Source of the DNA: JBJKRW01 sp046704445
Lineage (GTDB): Bacteria > Patescibacteriota > Microgenomatia > UBA1406 > GWC2-37-13
Length of the DNA stretch: 11,664 nucleotides
Assembly: GCA_046704445.1 (NCBI GenBank)
Contig: JBJKRW010000093.1
Coordinates: 1 to 11,664 of the forward strand
Reading direction: 5' to 3'
Shown here piece by piece: positions 6,195 through 11,664 of this stretch. Made by a program: the position numbers and the translations under genes. The notes beneath the pieces are model-generated. The model saw nothing but the letters and a program-made list of their open reading frames with translations. It was not told the origin of the DNA and did not search any database. How positions within the stretch are numbered: position 1 is the first letter of the stretch; every line of letters starts with the position of its first letter.

Positions 6195-7238
6195 TCAATT
6201 CGTCAAGACATATCTAGCCCCCTTTGTACTCCCTATTTTTTTTATGAGGCTTTTTTTTATAAGGTCCTGAAGGTCCCTCAGTACGGTATCTTCGGAAATA
6301 CTCGGAAAAACCTGGGGGAAGGACTGGTTTTGCAGGTATCCCACTTCCTGAAGATATTCGATGATTTTTATTTGTCTTTCGGTCAGATAGATCTGCTTGC
6401 CTCCGAACCGTTCCTTAAGTTTCACGTCACGGGACAATTTTAAAACTTTCTCTTTGATTTTCTCAAACTCCGCAGAGGCCCCGAACGTAAAAAATTCCAG
6501 CCACGAAGTCAAATCTCCGGCTGATGCTTTCTGAAGATTCTGATAATAAGTTACCGCATCGCGGTCATAATATTCTTCCAGTGAAAAAAATCTTCTGATA
6601 TCATAACCGCCAAGTAGAAGAATCAAGGTTGCCAGGACCCGGGCAATTCTACCGTTCCCGTCAATAAAAGGATGAATCCGGACAAACTCGTGATGCGCGA
6701 TTCCCGCTTTAAGCACCGGATGCAGTTCTTTATCATCCTTGTTTAGCCAGTACAAAAATTCCCGGATCAGAAACGGAACCTCGATCGACGGAGGAGGCCT
6801 AAACGTAATTTCTCCCGTCTGGGAATTTTTTACGACAACCTGTTTAAGACGGAATTCACCGGACTGATCCGCGGGCAGTATTTTATCCACCACTATTCTG
6901 TGGATTTTTTTGATAAGCTGTTCCGTTATTTTGTCAATTTTCTTATTAGCCTCCTCGTCGATAAATTCAATGACTTTCCGGTAATTTATGACTTCCTGAA
7001 TGTCCCTCGGTCTTCCTATAACCTCTTTTCCCATCAGCACATCCTTTGCCTCGTCAATGCCCAGTTTGTTTCCTTCTATGTGCGTTCCGTGATACGCGGA
7101 TCTGACAATCGCGTCTTCCTTGAATTGCTTTTCCCAAAGCGGCAATAAAGGAGAATGTTTAATTACTTCTTCCGCCGCTTCTATTTTTGAAATCGAATTA
7201 AGTATTTTATTTGTTATCTGATAGGTAGGAATAAACAT
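6195..7238 (-). CDS. fic: Fic family protein with C-terminal winged helix (likely AMP transferase)
   Basis: Fic proteins usually transfer AMP from ATP to a hydroxyl group of a target protein. The 347-residue protein shows a Fic_N-type region, then the Fic core with the complete motif HPFIDGNGRIAR (H189 catalytic, D193, N195, R197, R200), and a C-terminal winged-helix region (about 283-347: LTERQIKIIEYLQEVGYL and a recognition-helix-like ISEDTVLRDLQDLIKK). This is the common 'Fic/DOC with HTH' architecture. The inhibitory helix motif near 51-57 reads GTHIEGN: E55 is kept, but the residue four before it is Gly where Ser/Thr is usual. It is probably self-inhibited (class II). No antitoxin-like partner gene is beside it, so classic toxin-antitoxin use is doubtful. 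The ATG follows a TATAAT box by eight bases and lacks a Shine-Dalgarno sequence. Confidence 0.95.
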   Translation of the reverse strand: MFIPTYQITNKILNSISKIEAAEEVIKHSPLLPLWEKQFKEDAIVRSAYHGTHIEGNKLGIDEAKDVLMGKEVIGRPRDIQEVINYRKVIEFIDEEANKKIDKITEQLIKKIHRIVVDKILPADQSGEFRLKQVVVKNSQTGEITFRPPPSIEVPFLIREFLYWLNKDDKELHPVLKAGIAHHEFVRIHPFIDGNGRIARVLATLILLLGGYDIRRFFSLEEYYDRDAVTYYQNLQKASAGDLTSWLEFFTFGASAEFEKIKEKVLKLSRDVKLKERFGGKQIYLTERQIKIIEYLQEVGYLQNQSFPQVFPSISEDTVLRDLQDLIKKSLIKKIGSTKGARYVLTN

Positions 7239-7246
7239 AAATGTAT

Positions 7247-7252
7247 ATTATA
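7247..7252 (-). promoter_or_regulatory. TATAAT -10 box of the Fic gene
   Basis: On the minus strand a perfect TATAAT (7252-7247) lies eight bases before the Fic ATG at 7238, inside the 48-bp gap after uppS. No matching -35 box was found at 16-18 bases. It suggests that fic can be transcribed separately from uppS with almost no leader. Confidence 0.45.
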
Positions 7253-7286
7253 AACTTTGGCTGACCAAAAATCCGATCCTTAACTC

Positions 7287-8000
7287 TCACCTGCCGAATC
7301 GCCTTTGTCTTTGCAAATACTCATCAAGGCACTCGTCGAACTCCTTTTCGGAAAAATCCGGAAACAGAATATCGCGGAAAATCCATTCGGCATATTCGGT
7401 CTGCCAAATCATAAATCCCGATGTCCTCTGCTCGCCTCCTGTCCTGATAACCATATCCGGAAAAGGAACAGGAGCATCCTTCGTGTCCAAAAATTGTGCG
7501 AAACTTTCCTCAGTTAAGCCGTTTTTTCCTAACTTCCGCTTTTCCGTCAGAATGGTATTGATTGCCCGTATCATCTCATTTCTCCCTCCGTAATCCAGAC
7601 CGAATAGAAAATAAAGCGAAGTAAAATGCTTTGTTTCCTCTTCGGTTTGCTTAATCAGAGAACGCAACGAGTCCGACAGTCTGTCCTTTCTGCCCATATG
7701 GATAAAGCGCATCCTGTTCCTGACCATTTCTTTGAAATAATATCTGATGCCCTGTTCGAAAATTCCCATCAATCCGGCAATTTCCTTATCCATTCTTTTC
7801 CAGTTTTCCGTCGAAAATCCCCATACCGAAAGCACTTTTACTCCTCTTTTTTTTGCGTGCCTCATCAATCTGACGATCAAATCCGCCCCGCGCCGGTGTC
7901 CTTCAACGGCCGGCATATGGACCCGTTTTGCCCATCTTCGGTTCCCGTCGGGAATGATTGCAACGTGTTTAGGGAAATGAGTGTTATCCGTGTATATCAT
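7287..8000 (-). CDS. uppS: Undecaprenyl-diphosphate synthase (cis-prenyltransferase)
   Basis: This enzyme adds isopentenyl diphosphate units in cis to farnesyl or similar diphosphate to make the C55-type carrier lipid used for peptidoglycan and surface glycans. The 237-residue length is typical. Family motifs are complete: HVAIIPDGNRRWAK with catalytic D18, GHRRG with H35, GFSTENWKR (61-69), LDYGGRNE (135-142), and PDMVIRTGGEQRTSGF with R186, R192 and S194, followed by E205-W206. Chain length cannot be told from sequence, so a decaprenyl or shorter product is possible. The ATG at 8000 is the only start, because an in-frame TAG lies just upstream; a TATAAT box 35 bases upstream gives a leader of about 29 bases with no Shine-Dalgarno sequence. 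It lies divergent to the pilin-like pair, apart from the isoprenoid operon that feeds it. Confidence 0.96.
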   Translation of the reverse strand: MIYTDNTHFPKHVAIIPDGNRRWAKRVHMPAVEGHRRGADLIVRLMRHAKKRGVKVLSVWGFSTENWKRMDKEIAGLMGIFEQGIRYYFKEMVRNRMRFIHMGRKDRLSDSLRSLIKQTEEETKHFTSLYFLFGLDYGGRNEMIRAINTILTEKRKLGKNGLTEESFAQFLDTKDAPVPFPDMVIRTGGEQRTSGFMIWQTEYAEWIFRDILFPDFSEKEFDECLDEYLQRQRRFGR

Positions 8001-8035
8001 GTCGTCTGTCCGGCGATGTATTGCCGTCGGATTCT

Positions 8036-8041
8036 ATTATA
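8036..8041 (-). promoter_or_regulatory. TATAAT -10 box upstream of uppS
   Basis: On the minus strand TATAAT (8041-8036) lies 35 bases before the uppS ATG at 8000. No -35 match was found at the usual distance. The box is interleaved with the divergent promoter elements of the pilin-like pair (TTGACA at 8048-8053), so the two transcription units may influence each other. Confidence 0.4.
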
Positions 8042-8047
8042 GTCTTC

Positions 8048-8079
8048 TTGACAGCCATTTTCATTTATATTAGTATGAT
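8048..8079 (+). promoter_or_regulatory. Promoter elements of the pilin-like pair
   Basis: A perfect TTGACA at 8048-8053 is followed 17 bases later by TAGTAT (8071-8076), and an overlapping TATGAT sits at 8074-8079 (spacing 20, longer than usual). TATGAT is seven bases before the ATG at 8087, the same geometry as at the 45-codon gene. This supports the ATG at 8087 as the start and predicts a leaderless or nearly leaderless mRNA. Confidence 0.5.
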
Positions 8080-8086
8080 CATAAGT

Positions 8087-8386
8087 ATGGTATATGCCTT
8101 TACGATAGATCAGAACTCCTTTCAACCCGCCAGATTTGCAAGCGTTGCCTCTCTGGTAAATATTGTGCTGCCTCTTATGATTGCAGGGGGCGCAATTTTA
8201 TTTCTGGTTTTTGCATTCTATTCGGGATTCCAGATCATGACAAACGGAGATAACCCCGACGCCATAAAAAAAGCCCAGCAGAGTCTCGGATTCTCGCTTC
8301 TCGGACTTATTTTCGTAGTACTCGCCTTTTTTCTGGTAAGGCTTATCGGTGCAGTATTACACGTTGATAATATTTTACCTCTATGA
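8087..8386 (+). CDS. T4SS-pilin-like two-helix membrane protein (first of pair)
   Basis: This 99-residue protein has two transmembrane helices (about 24-48 and 68-90) joined by a loop, TNGDNPDAIKKAQQSL, with the Gly-Asp/Lys-Ala-Gln pattern seen in small CPR proteins annotated as 'type IV secretion system pilin' (PF18895-like; recognised from memory). In VirB2/TrbC-type proteins such hairpins are packed into a membrane-derived filament or pore. The frame is open upstream to a TTG at 8021, which would add a hydrophobic, signal-peptide-like extension. The ATG at 8087 is preferred because promoter elements occupy that extension, but the choice is uncertain. The stop codon overlaps the next start (ATGA), so the two are translationally coupled. 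Confidence 0.75.
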   Translation: MVYAFTIDQNSFQPARFASVASLVNIVLPLMIAGGAILFLVFAFYSGFQIMTNGDNPDAIKKAQQSLGFSLLGLIFVVLAFFLVRLIGAVLHVDNILPL

Positions 8387-8739
8387 AACTTCTTGCACAG
8401 GGATTTATCGGAAAAATTTCGCCGCCCCCGGGATCCGGTGCCTTTACCGGAGATCCCATAGCGGCGCTTGGAACGCTGTTGGGAAAGTTCATCAATATTT
8501 TCATTGTCTTGGCGGGACTCGTCATGCTCATCTATATGCTCTGGGGAGCACTCGACTGGATAACCTCAAACGGAGAAAAGGACAAAATACAGAAAGCACA
8601 GAACAAAATCACCAACGCGGCCCTGGGAATATTTATCATCATTGGAGTACTCGTTATCTGGGGATATGTCGCAGGCGATCTGTTCGGCATCATCAAAAGA
8701 ACATCCAACGGATGGACAATCAATATTCCTACGCTTTGA
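8383..8739 (+). CDS. T4SS-pilin-like two-helix membrane protein (second of pair)
   Basis: This 118-residue protein has the same plan as its neighbour: a Gly/Pro-rich N-terminal segment (KISPPPGSG), a first helix (about 36-58), a loop TSNGEKDKIQKAQNKI and a second helix (about 76-98), then a short polar tail. Loop similarity to the upstream protein (NG..., IKKAQ against IQKAQ) suggests the two are paralogues. They may form a two-component membrane assembly. No ATPase, coupling protein or VirB4/VirB6 gene is seen in the window, so a complete secretion system cannot be claimed here. It overlaps the preceding gene by four bases and the convergent IPK gene by 11 bp at the 3' ends. Confidence 0.8.
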   Translation: MKLLAQGFIGKISPPPGSGAFTGDPIAALGTLLGKFINIFIVLAGLVMLIYMLWGALDWITSNGEKDKIQKAQNKITNAALGIFIIIGVLVIWGYVAGDLFGIIKRTSNGWTINIPTL

Positions 8740-9532
8740 TAACGGTTCCTTCAATCTTTTTGCCCAAAAGCGCATCACGGAGAATGGTTTTTTGGTGAGA
8801 TCCGTTAATGATCAGCGTTTCGATTCCCAGATCCGTCAGTTCCAGGGACTCTTCGACTTTATGGATCATTCCTCCGGTCACATCATATCCCTCAGTCGAA
8901 TAGAACATATGACGTAGTCTGCCGAAATTATTTTTCGTAATAAGAGGAATTACCCTGCCGTTTTCGTCCAGTACGCCTTTTGTTACCCCATTGTGGATGA
9001 TTTTCGCAACCTTAATATTGTGCGAGGAGAACCGTTTTGCCAGTTCACTCAATAACTGTTCTGTTGAAAAGATCTTGGATCCGACAACCGAATCGGCCAC
9101 AATATCACCGTAAATTACCGGAGTGATACCCAATCGGAGAAAACCAAGAATAGACTCGAGAGACAGGGTTTTGATTTCCCCGTTCTCGGACGTCGATATT
9201 GATGACGGACTTACGGTGCATGCCCGGATATCGTGAGCCAGAAGTTCCGCAACCACGATCCTGTTTAACCGTGCGGCGGCATCCTGAACCATGCAGAAAC
9301 CCATTTTTTGTTTTTCGTCATGTATCCCGTCCTTCATATGGTACGTCACCGCAGGATAATGAGGAAATGAACCTCCGCCATTGCCTATGATAAGTTGCAG
9401 ATCCCTGTCGCGGTCGAATACTTCACGGACTTGACTCGCAAGATTTGCGATTATGTCCTGTTTTGCCGTATACGGTTTGGTTTTGTCGGTAATCAAACTT
9501 CCGCCGAGTTTCAGCAATATGAGTTTTTTCAT
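8729..9532 (-). CDS. ipk: Isopentenyl phosphate kinase
   Basis: The enzyme phosphorylates isopentenyl phosphate with ATP to give isopentenyl diphosphate, the last step of the archaeal-type mevalonate route. The 267-residue protein shows the amino-acid-kinase fold: KLGGSLITDK with K8 and K17, the glycine-rich GNGGGSFPH with the IPK-type His at H58, VIYGDIVAD (about 159-167), STEQLLSELA and YDVTGGM (about 217-223) near the ATP site. The His in the GGGSFxH motif is what separates IPK from fosfomycin and uridylate kinases of the same superfamily. Its ATG overlaps the stop codon of the decarboxylase (ATGA), and AAGGA lies ten bases upstream as a Shine-Dalgarno sequence. It is the last gene of the operon and ends with TAG. 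Confidence 0.94.
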   Translation of the reverse strand: MKKLILLKLGGSLITDKTKPYTAKQDIIANLASQVREVFDRDRDLQLIIGNGGGSFPHYPAVTYHMKDGIHDEKQKMGFCMVQDAAARLNRIVVAELLAHDIRACTVSPSSISTSENGEIKTLSLESILGFLRLGITPVIYGDIVADSVVGSKIFSTEQLLSELAKRFSSHNIKVAKIIHNGVTKGVLDENGRVIPLITKNNFGRLRHMFYSTEGYDVTGGMIHKVEESLELTDLGIETLIINGSHQKTILRDALLGKKIEGTVIKA

Positions 9533-10530
9533 GTATGGATAATCCTTGCCCCGACCGAGGGACTATTTCTAATTATATCAATGACTGCGGGGTGTGTTTT
9601 GAAATAACCGGCTATTCTGCCTTCATCTTTGCCCCTGCAGATTACATGCACATTCTCGCCCGCGTCTATGGAAAAATACCCTTCCGTACCTTTTTGCCGG
9701 AGAGCGAGAATCTCCCGGATTACATCCAATGTTTTTCCGCTCCAGTAGAACAACCCGTGATTTTGCGTCATCATGACCGAATGCATGGACACCGTATCCG
9801 CTTCCACCAGACGGCCGAAAAGAGAAAATTCCTTGTTTTCGAATGCGCGGCGTATCAACCGCATTCTTTTCTTCAATCCGTAAAGCCGCTCTTTATACAG
9901 ATTGCTCGTAATCGCAGACTGATGTCCTTCCTGGGATCCTACTTTTTTTTCTTCCCGTGAAAGGATTAAGACCACATCGCGCAAATCCCAATATGCGGGC
10001 GGCGCAAGTGAATATGCATATGAAGAAGACGATCCCGTTCCCTTCTGCCACCACACAAATCCGTCAGGAATGGAGCGGCACGCGGACCCAGATCCGGATA
10101 ACCGCGCAAGAATTGAAAGCTCTTTTTCTTCCGGTTCTGATTCGTACATCCGGGAAAAACCGAGCGCAAGAGCGGAAAAAAACGAGGCAGACGATGCAAT
10201 GCCTGCTTTTTTGGGAAACGTATTTTCCGATCGTATGATAAAACCGGGAGACCTGCGCTTGCCCAGAAACCGTTTTGCGGTATCGGCAAACTTTATTATC
10301 ATATCCAACGTTTTACCTTCGGACTCCCTGAAATCCGTGCTCTTGTATTCTCTGATATAAAGCTTTCTGAGTGAAGGATCATCGGTTGTTTCAATCTCTA
10401 TCCTGGTCGTACAACCGGACAGATTCATGGAAAAACTGTCGTTATAAGGCAATATCAGTTTGTTGTCCCGCTGGCCCCAGTACTTTATAAAAGCGATATT
10501 TGCCGGACTTTTTACACTTATCTTCTTCAT
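9529..10530 (-). CDS. mvaD: Diphosphomevalonate / phosphomevalonate decarboxylase
   Basis: This GHMP-family decarboxylase uses ATP to remove carboxyl and hydroxyl groups from a phosphorylated mevalonate. The 333-residue length is typical. Motifs are SPANIAFIKYWG with K16, PKKAGIASSASFFSAL (106-121) as the phosphate-binding loop, LSGSGSACRSI with R152, SMHSVMMT with H250, and FSIDAGENVHVI with the catalytic Asp D289. All key residues for decarboxylation are present, so it should be active. Whether the substrate is diphosphomevalonate (bacterial/eukaryotic route) or 5-phosphomevalonate (the route that uses IPK, as in haloarchaea and Roseiflexus) is not settled by these motifs. The adjacent IPK and the lack of a phosphomevalonate kinase in the visible operon favour the second. 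AAGGGG just upstream of the ATG is a Shine-Dalgarno sequence. Confidence 0.93.
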   Translation of the reverse strand: MKKISVKSPANIAFIKYWGQRDNKLILPYNDSFSMNLSGCTTRIEIETTDDPSLRKLYIREYKSTDFRESEGKTLDMIIKFADTAKRFLGKRRSPGFIIRSENTFPKKAGIASSASFFSALALGFSRMYESEPEEKELSILARLSGSGSACRSIPDGFVWWQKGTGSSSSYAYSLAPPAYWDLRDVVLILSREEKKVGSQEGHQSAITSNLYKERLYGLKKRMRLIRRAFENKEFSLFGRLVEADTVSMHSVMMTQNHGLFYWSGKTLDVIREILALRQKGTEGYFSIDAGENVHVICRGKDEGRIAGYFKTHPAVIDIIRNSPSVGARIIHT

Positions 10531-10580
10531 ATTCCCCTTTCACCTGCGAGGTGCAATGTGGATTGTGGGAATCGCCCAAA

Positions 10581-11519
10581 TTATGCGATTTTTTGCAATC
10601 CCTGATTTCCCTGATGAAATTTATAATATGATAACTTGTTTTCTCTGAGGAATTTTTTGAGACCTTCGGCTTCATCACCTAAAAACAGGACAAAACCCGA
10701 ACCCGCTCTTTTTCCACCGCCTCCGGTTACCTTTCCGGTTCCGTATTTTGAAAGAGTTTTAATCAATCTCTTGGCGGACGGGGAAACAACGCCGATTTTT
10801 TCCAACAATATTTCGTTTTCATACATGCTTTTTTTAAAAAAATCCATATCTTCCTTAATGATCGAAACCACCATGCGTTTTGTCTGTTTTTCTATCTCCG
10901 ATAAAAGTTTCTCTGTCTTTTCCGGATCCTTATTAATCCGTGTACGGACCATCTGCACCATGTCGCCCGTTGACTCAGCGGGTTTCCCCGTATCAATCAG
11001 AAACAGATTTTGTTCGATCCTTTTCGGAAGCTTAAACGATAAGCTGGAAATTGTTTTCAGAAATTCAAACTCTTTCCGGTAATAAATCAACCCGCCGAAA
11101 CACGACGTGCTGACATCCGCCCCCGAGGCGTTTGAATGGAAATATTTTTCTGCCTGGTAGGAAACCAGATTAACCTTCTCCTTTTCAAACTCGTGTCCCG
11201 TATACCACTCAAGCAATGCGGCGACAGCCGCAGTGCATAAAGCCGCCGACGACCCCAATCCTCTCCCGATAGGTATATTTGAATTTATGGAATACTTGAA
11301 AGGTTTTACCTAATAGGCGACCGACTCTTTTTTTAAATAGCCCGTAACTGTTCGCGAAATATGATCCATGACTTTGTCCTTCCGGGTCAAGCCGGTTTCC
11401 CGCAAATCTACGGACAGATTCAAATCGATTGCGGAAATTAATGCGGGTTTTCCGTATACTACCGCATGCTCTCCTGAAAGTATCACTTTTGCCGGTGCAC
11501 GATATGCAATATGTTTCAT
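10581..11519 (-). pseudogene. mvk: Mevalonate kinase interrupted by an in-frame TAG
   Basis: Mevalonate kinase makes 5-phosphomevalonate from mevalonate and ATP. From the ATG at 11519, 69 codons (APAKVILSGEHAVVYG, K11, E17-H18) lead to TAG at 11312-11310. The same frame then continues for 242 codons with PFKYSINSNIPIGRGLGSSAA (GHMP ATP motif, 73-93), AEKYFHSNASGADVST (E124, D135) and VTGGGGKRAGSG (third GHMP motif) to TAA at 10583-10581. Read through, the product is 312 residues, a normal length, with an unbroken family pattern. So this is a single nonsense codon, not a frameshift or deletion. No ATG lies soon after it, and a restart at the TTG at 11258 would cut the ATP loop. The start overlaps the DUF35 stop (ATGA). 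It could be a real mutation, a sequencing error or a readthrough site. The gene is preserved everywhere else. Confidence 0.9.
11310..11312 (-). other. In-frame amber codon inside mevalonate kinase
   Basis: Codon 70 of the mevalonate kinase frame is TAG (CTA on the plus strand), in the context GCC TAT TAG GTA AAA. A one-base change would restore a sense codon, for example CAG, AAG, GAG, TAT or TGG. TAG is used as a normal stop by the IPK and 61-codon genes in the same window, which argues against general reassignment of TAG. Confidence 0.95.
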
Positions 11520-11664
11520 ATCCGGATAAGCCTGAATTTCAAACCATAAGCGATCACGCCGTCGCTGGATTCTGTTCTCACCTCTCGCAACACGCATTTT
11601 ACTTTTTTCCCAATTATATTTTCCGGACTGCTGCAATCAACCAGTTGTCCGCATGTCCTATCTC
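11516..11664 (-). CDS. DUF35 OB-fold protein of the thiolase-HMG-CoA synthase complex, C-terminal part
   Basis: Only the last 48 residues are inside the window; the gene continues past the right edge. The frame contains TCGQLVDCSSPENIIGKK, VKCVLREV and the ending SSDGVIAYGLKFRLIRI. A valine/lysine-rich OB-fold strand pair followed by a 'Y-G-x-K-F-R' ending is what I recall of DUF35 (zinc ribbon plus OB-fold) proteins. In archaea these bridge acetyl-CoA acetyltransferase and HMG-CoA synthase and channel the intermediate. The stop TGA overlaps the mevalonate kinase ATG (ATGA), so it is in the same operon. This fixes the kinase start and predicts thiolase and HMG-CoA synthase genes just to the right. 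The zinc ribbon cannot be checked. The call depends heavily on the operon context. Confidence 0.65.
   Translation of the reverse strand, partial: DRTCGQLVDCSSPENIIGKKVKCVLREVRTESSDGVIAYGLKFRLIRI

Noticed and set aside
8349..8798. 149-codon plus-strand frame overlapping both pilin-like genes and IPK
   Set aside because: Out of frame with the membrane-protein gene 8383-8739, rich in Arg/His/Ser and without recognisable domain; a shadow.
11258..11330. Frameshift between two fragments of mevalonate kinase
   Set aside because: The two fragments first looked like different frames, but codon positions 11312 and 11258 differ by 54 bases, a multiple of three. The frame is continuous and only a TAG interrupts it.
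10581..11519. General reassignment of TAG as a sense codon
   Set aside because: TAG is the natural stop of the IPK gene (8731-8729) and of the 61-codon gene (5953-5951), so a recoded TAG is not supported by this window.
11520..11636. Longer N-terminus of mevalonate kinase from ATG at 11636
   Set aside because: The extra 39 residues have no kinase character and overlap the DUF35 frame, which ends by ATGA coupling exactly at ATG 11519; kinase homology begins at MKHIAYRAPAKV.
1..11664. CRISPR arrays, tRNA or rRNA genes, insertion sequences
   Set aside because: I saw no regularly spaced repeats, no tRNA-like cloverleaf and no transposase reading frame or flanking inverted repeats; a tool-based scan was not possible.

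Overview
The window looks like part of a Candidate Phyla Radiation bacterium, most likely a Microgenomates-type (OP11) genome. This is inferred from the gene set and was not checked by any search. Bacterial features are undecaprenyl-diphosphate synthase, consensus TTGACA/TATAAT-type promoters and paired two-helix 'T4SS pilin'-like proteins. Archaeal-looking features are an ATP-dependent DNA ligase of LigB/Lig1 type, isopentenyl phosphate kinase and a DUF35-linked mevalonate operon. Genes are compact, several convergent neighbours overlap tail to tail, and the first genes of transcripts mostly lack a Shine-Dalgarno sequence.

Left part (1-1841): the C-terminal end of a DUF2298/Chlor_Arch_YYY-type membrane protein enters from the left edge. 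After it comes an intergenic region with a possible small RNA and a strong hairpin that can terminate transcription from both sides. A 45-codon gene on the minus strand has a near-consensus promoter that places the transcription start at its ATG. Next is a plus-strand endonuclease/exonuclease/phosphatase-family enzyme.

Middle (1824-5836): two divergent family 2 glycosyltransferases share a 29-bp intergenic region. The plus-strand one carries a C-terminal membrane domain with PAP2-phosphatase-like motifs, so it appears to be a glycosyltransferase-phosphatase fusion. It overlaps the 3' end of the ATP-dependent DNA ligase tail to tail. Then (5951-8000, minus) come a 61-residue two-helix membrane protein, a Fic protein with a C-terminal winged helix, and uppS.

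Right part (8087-11664): a plus-strand pair of small pilin-like membrane proteins is followed by the minus-strand isoprenoid operon, read from the right edge inward: DUF35 OB-fold protein (partial), mevalonate kinase, (di)phosphomevalonate decarboxylase, isopentenyl phosphate kinase. The mevalonate kinase is interrupted by an in-frame TAG; both halves lie in the same reading frame, so this is a nonsense codon and not a frameshift. Together with uppS, the operon would supply isopentenyl diphosphate and polyprenyl carrier lipid, which the glycosyltransferases and the PAP2-like domain could use for cell-surface glycan assembly. The decarboxylase-IPK pair, with no phosphomevalonate kinase visible here, fits an archaeal-style route, but the step order cannot be decided from this window.
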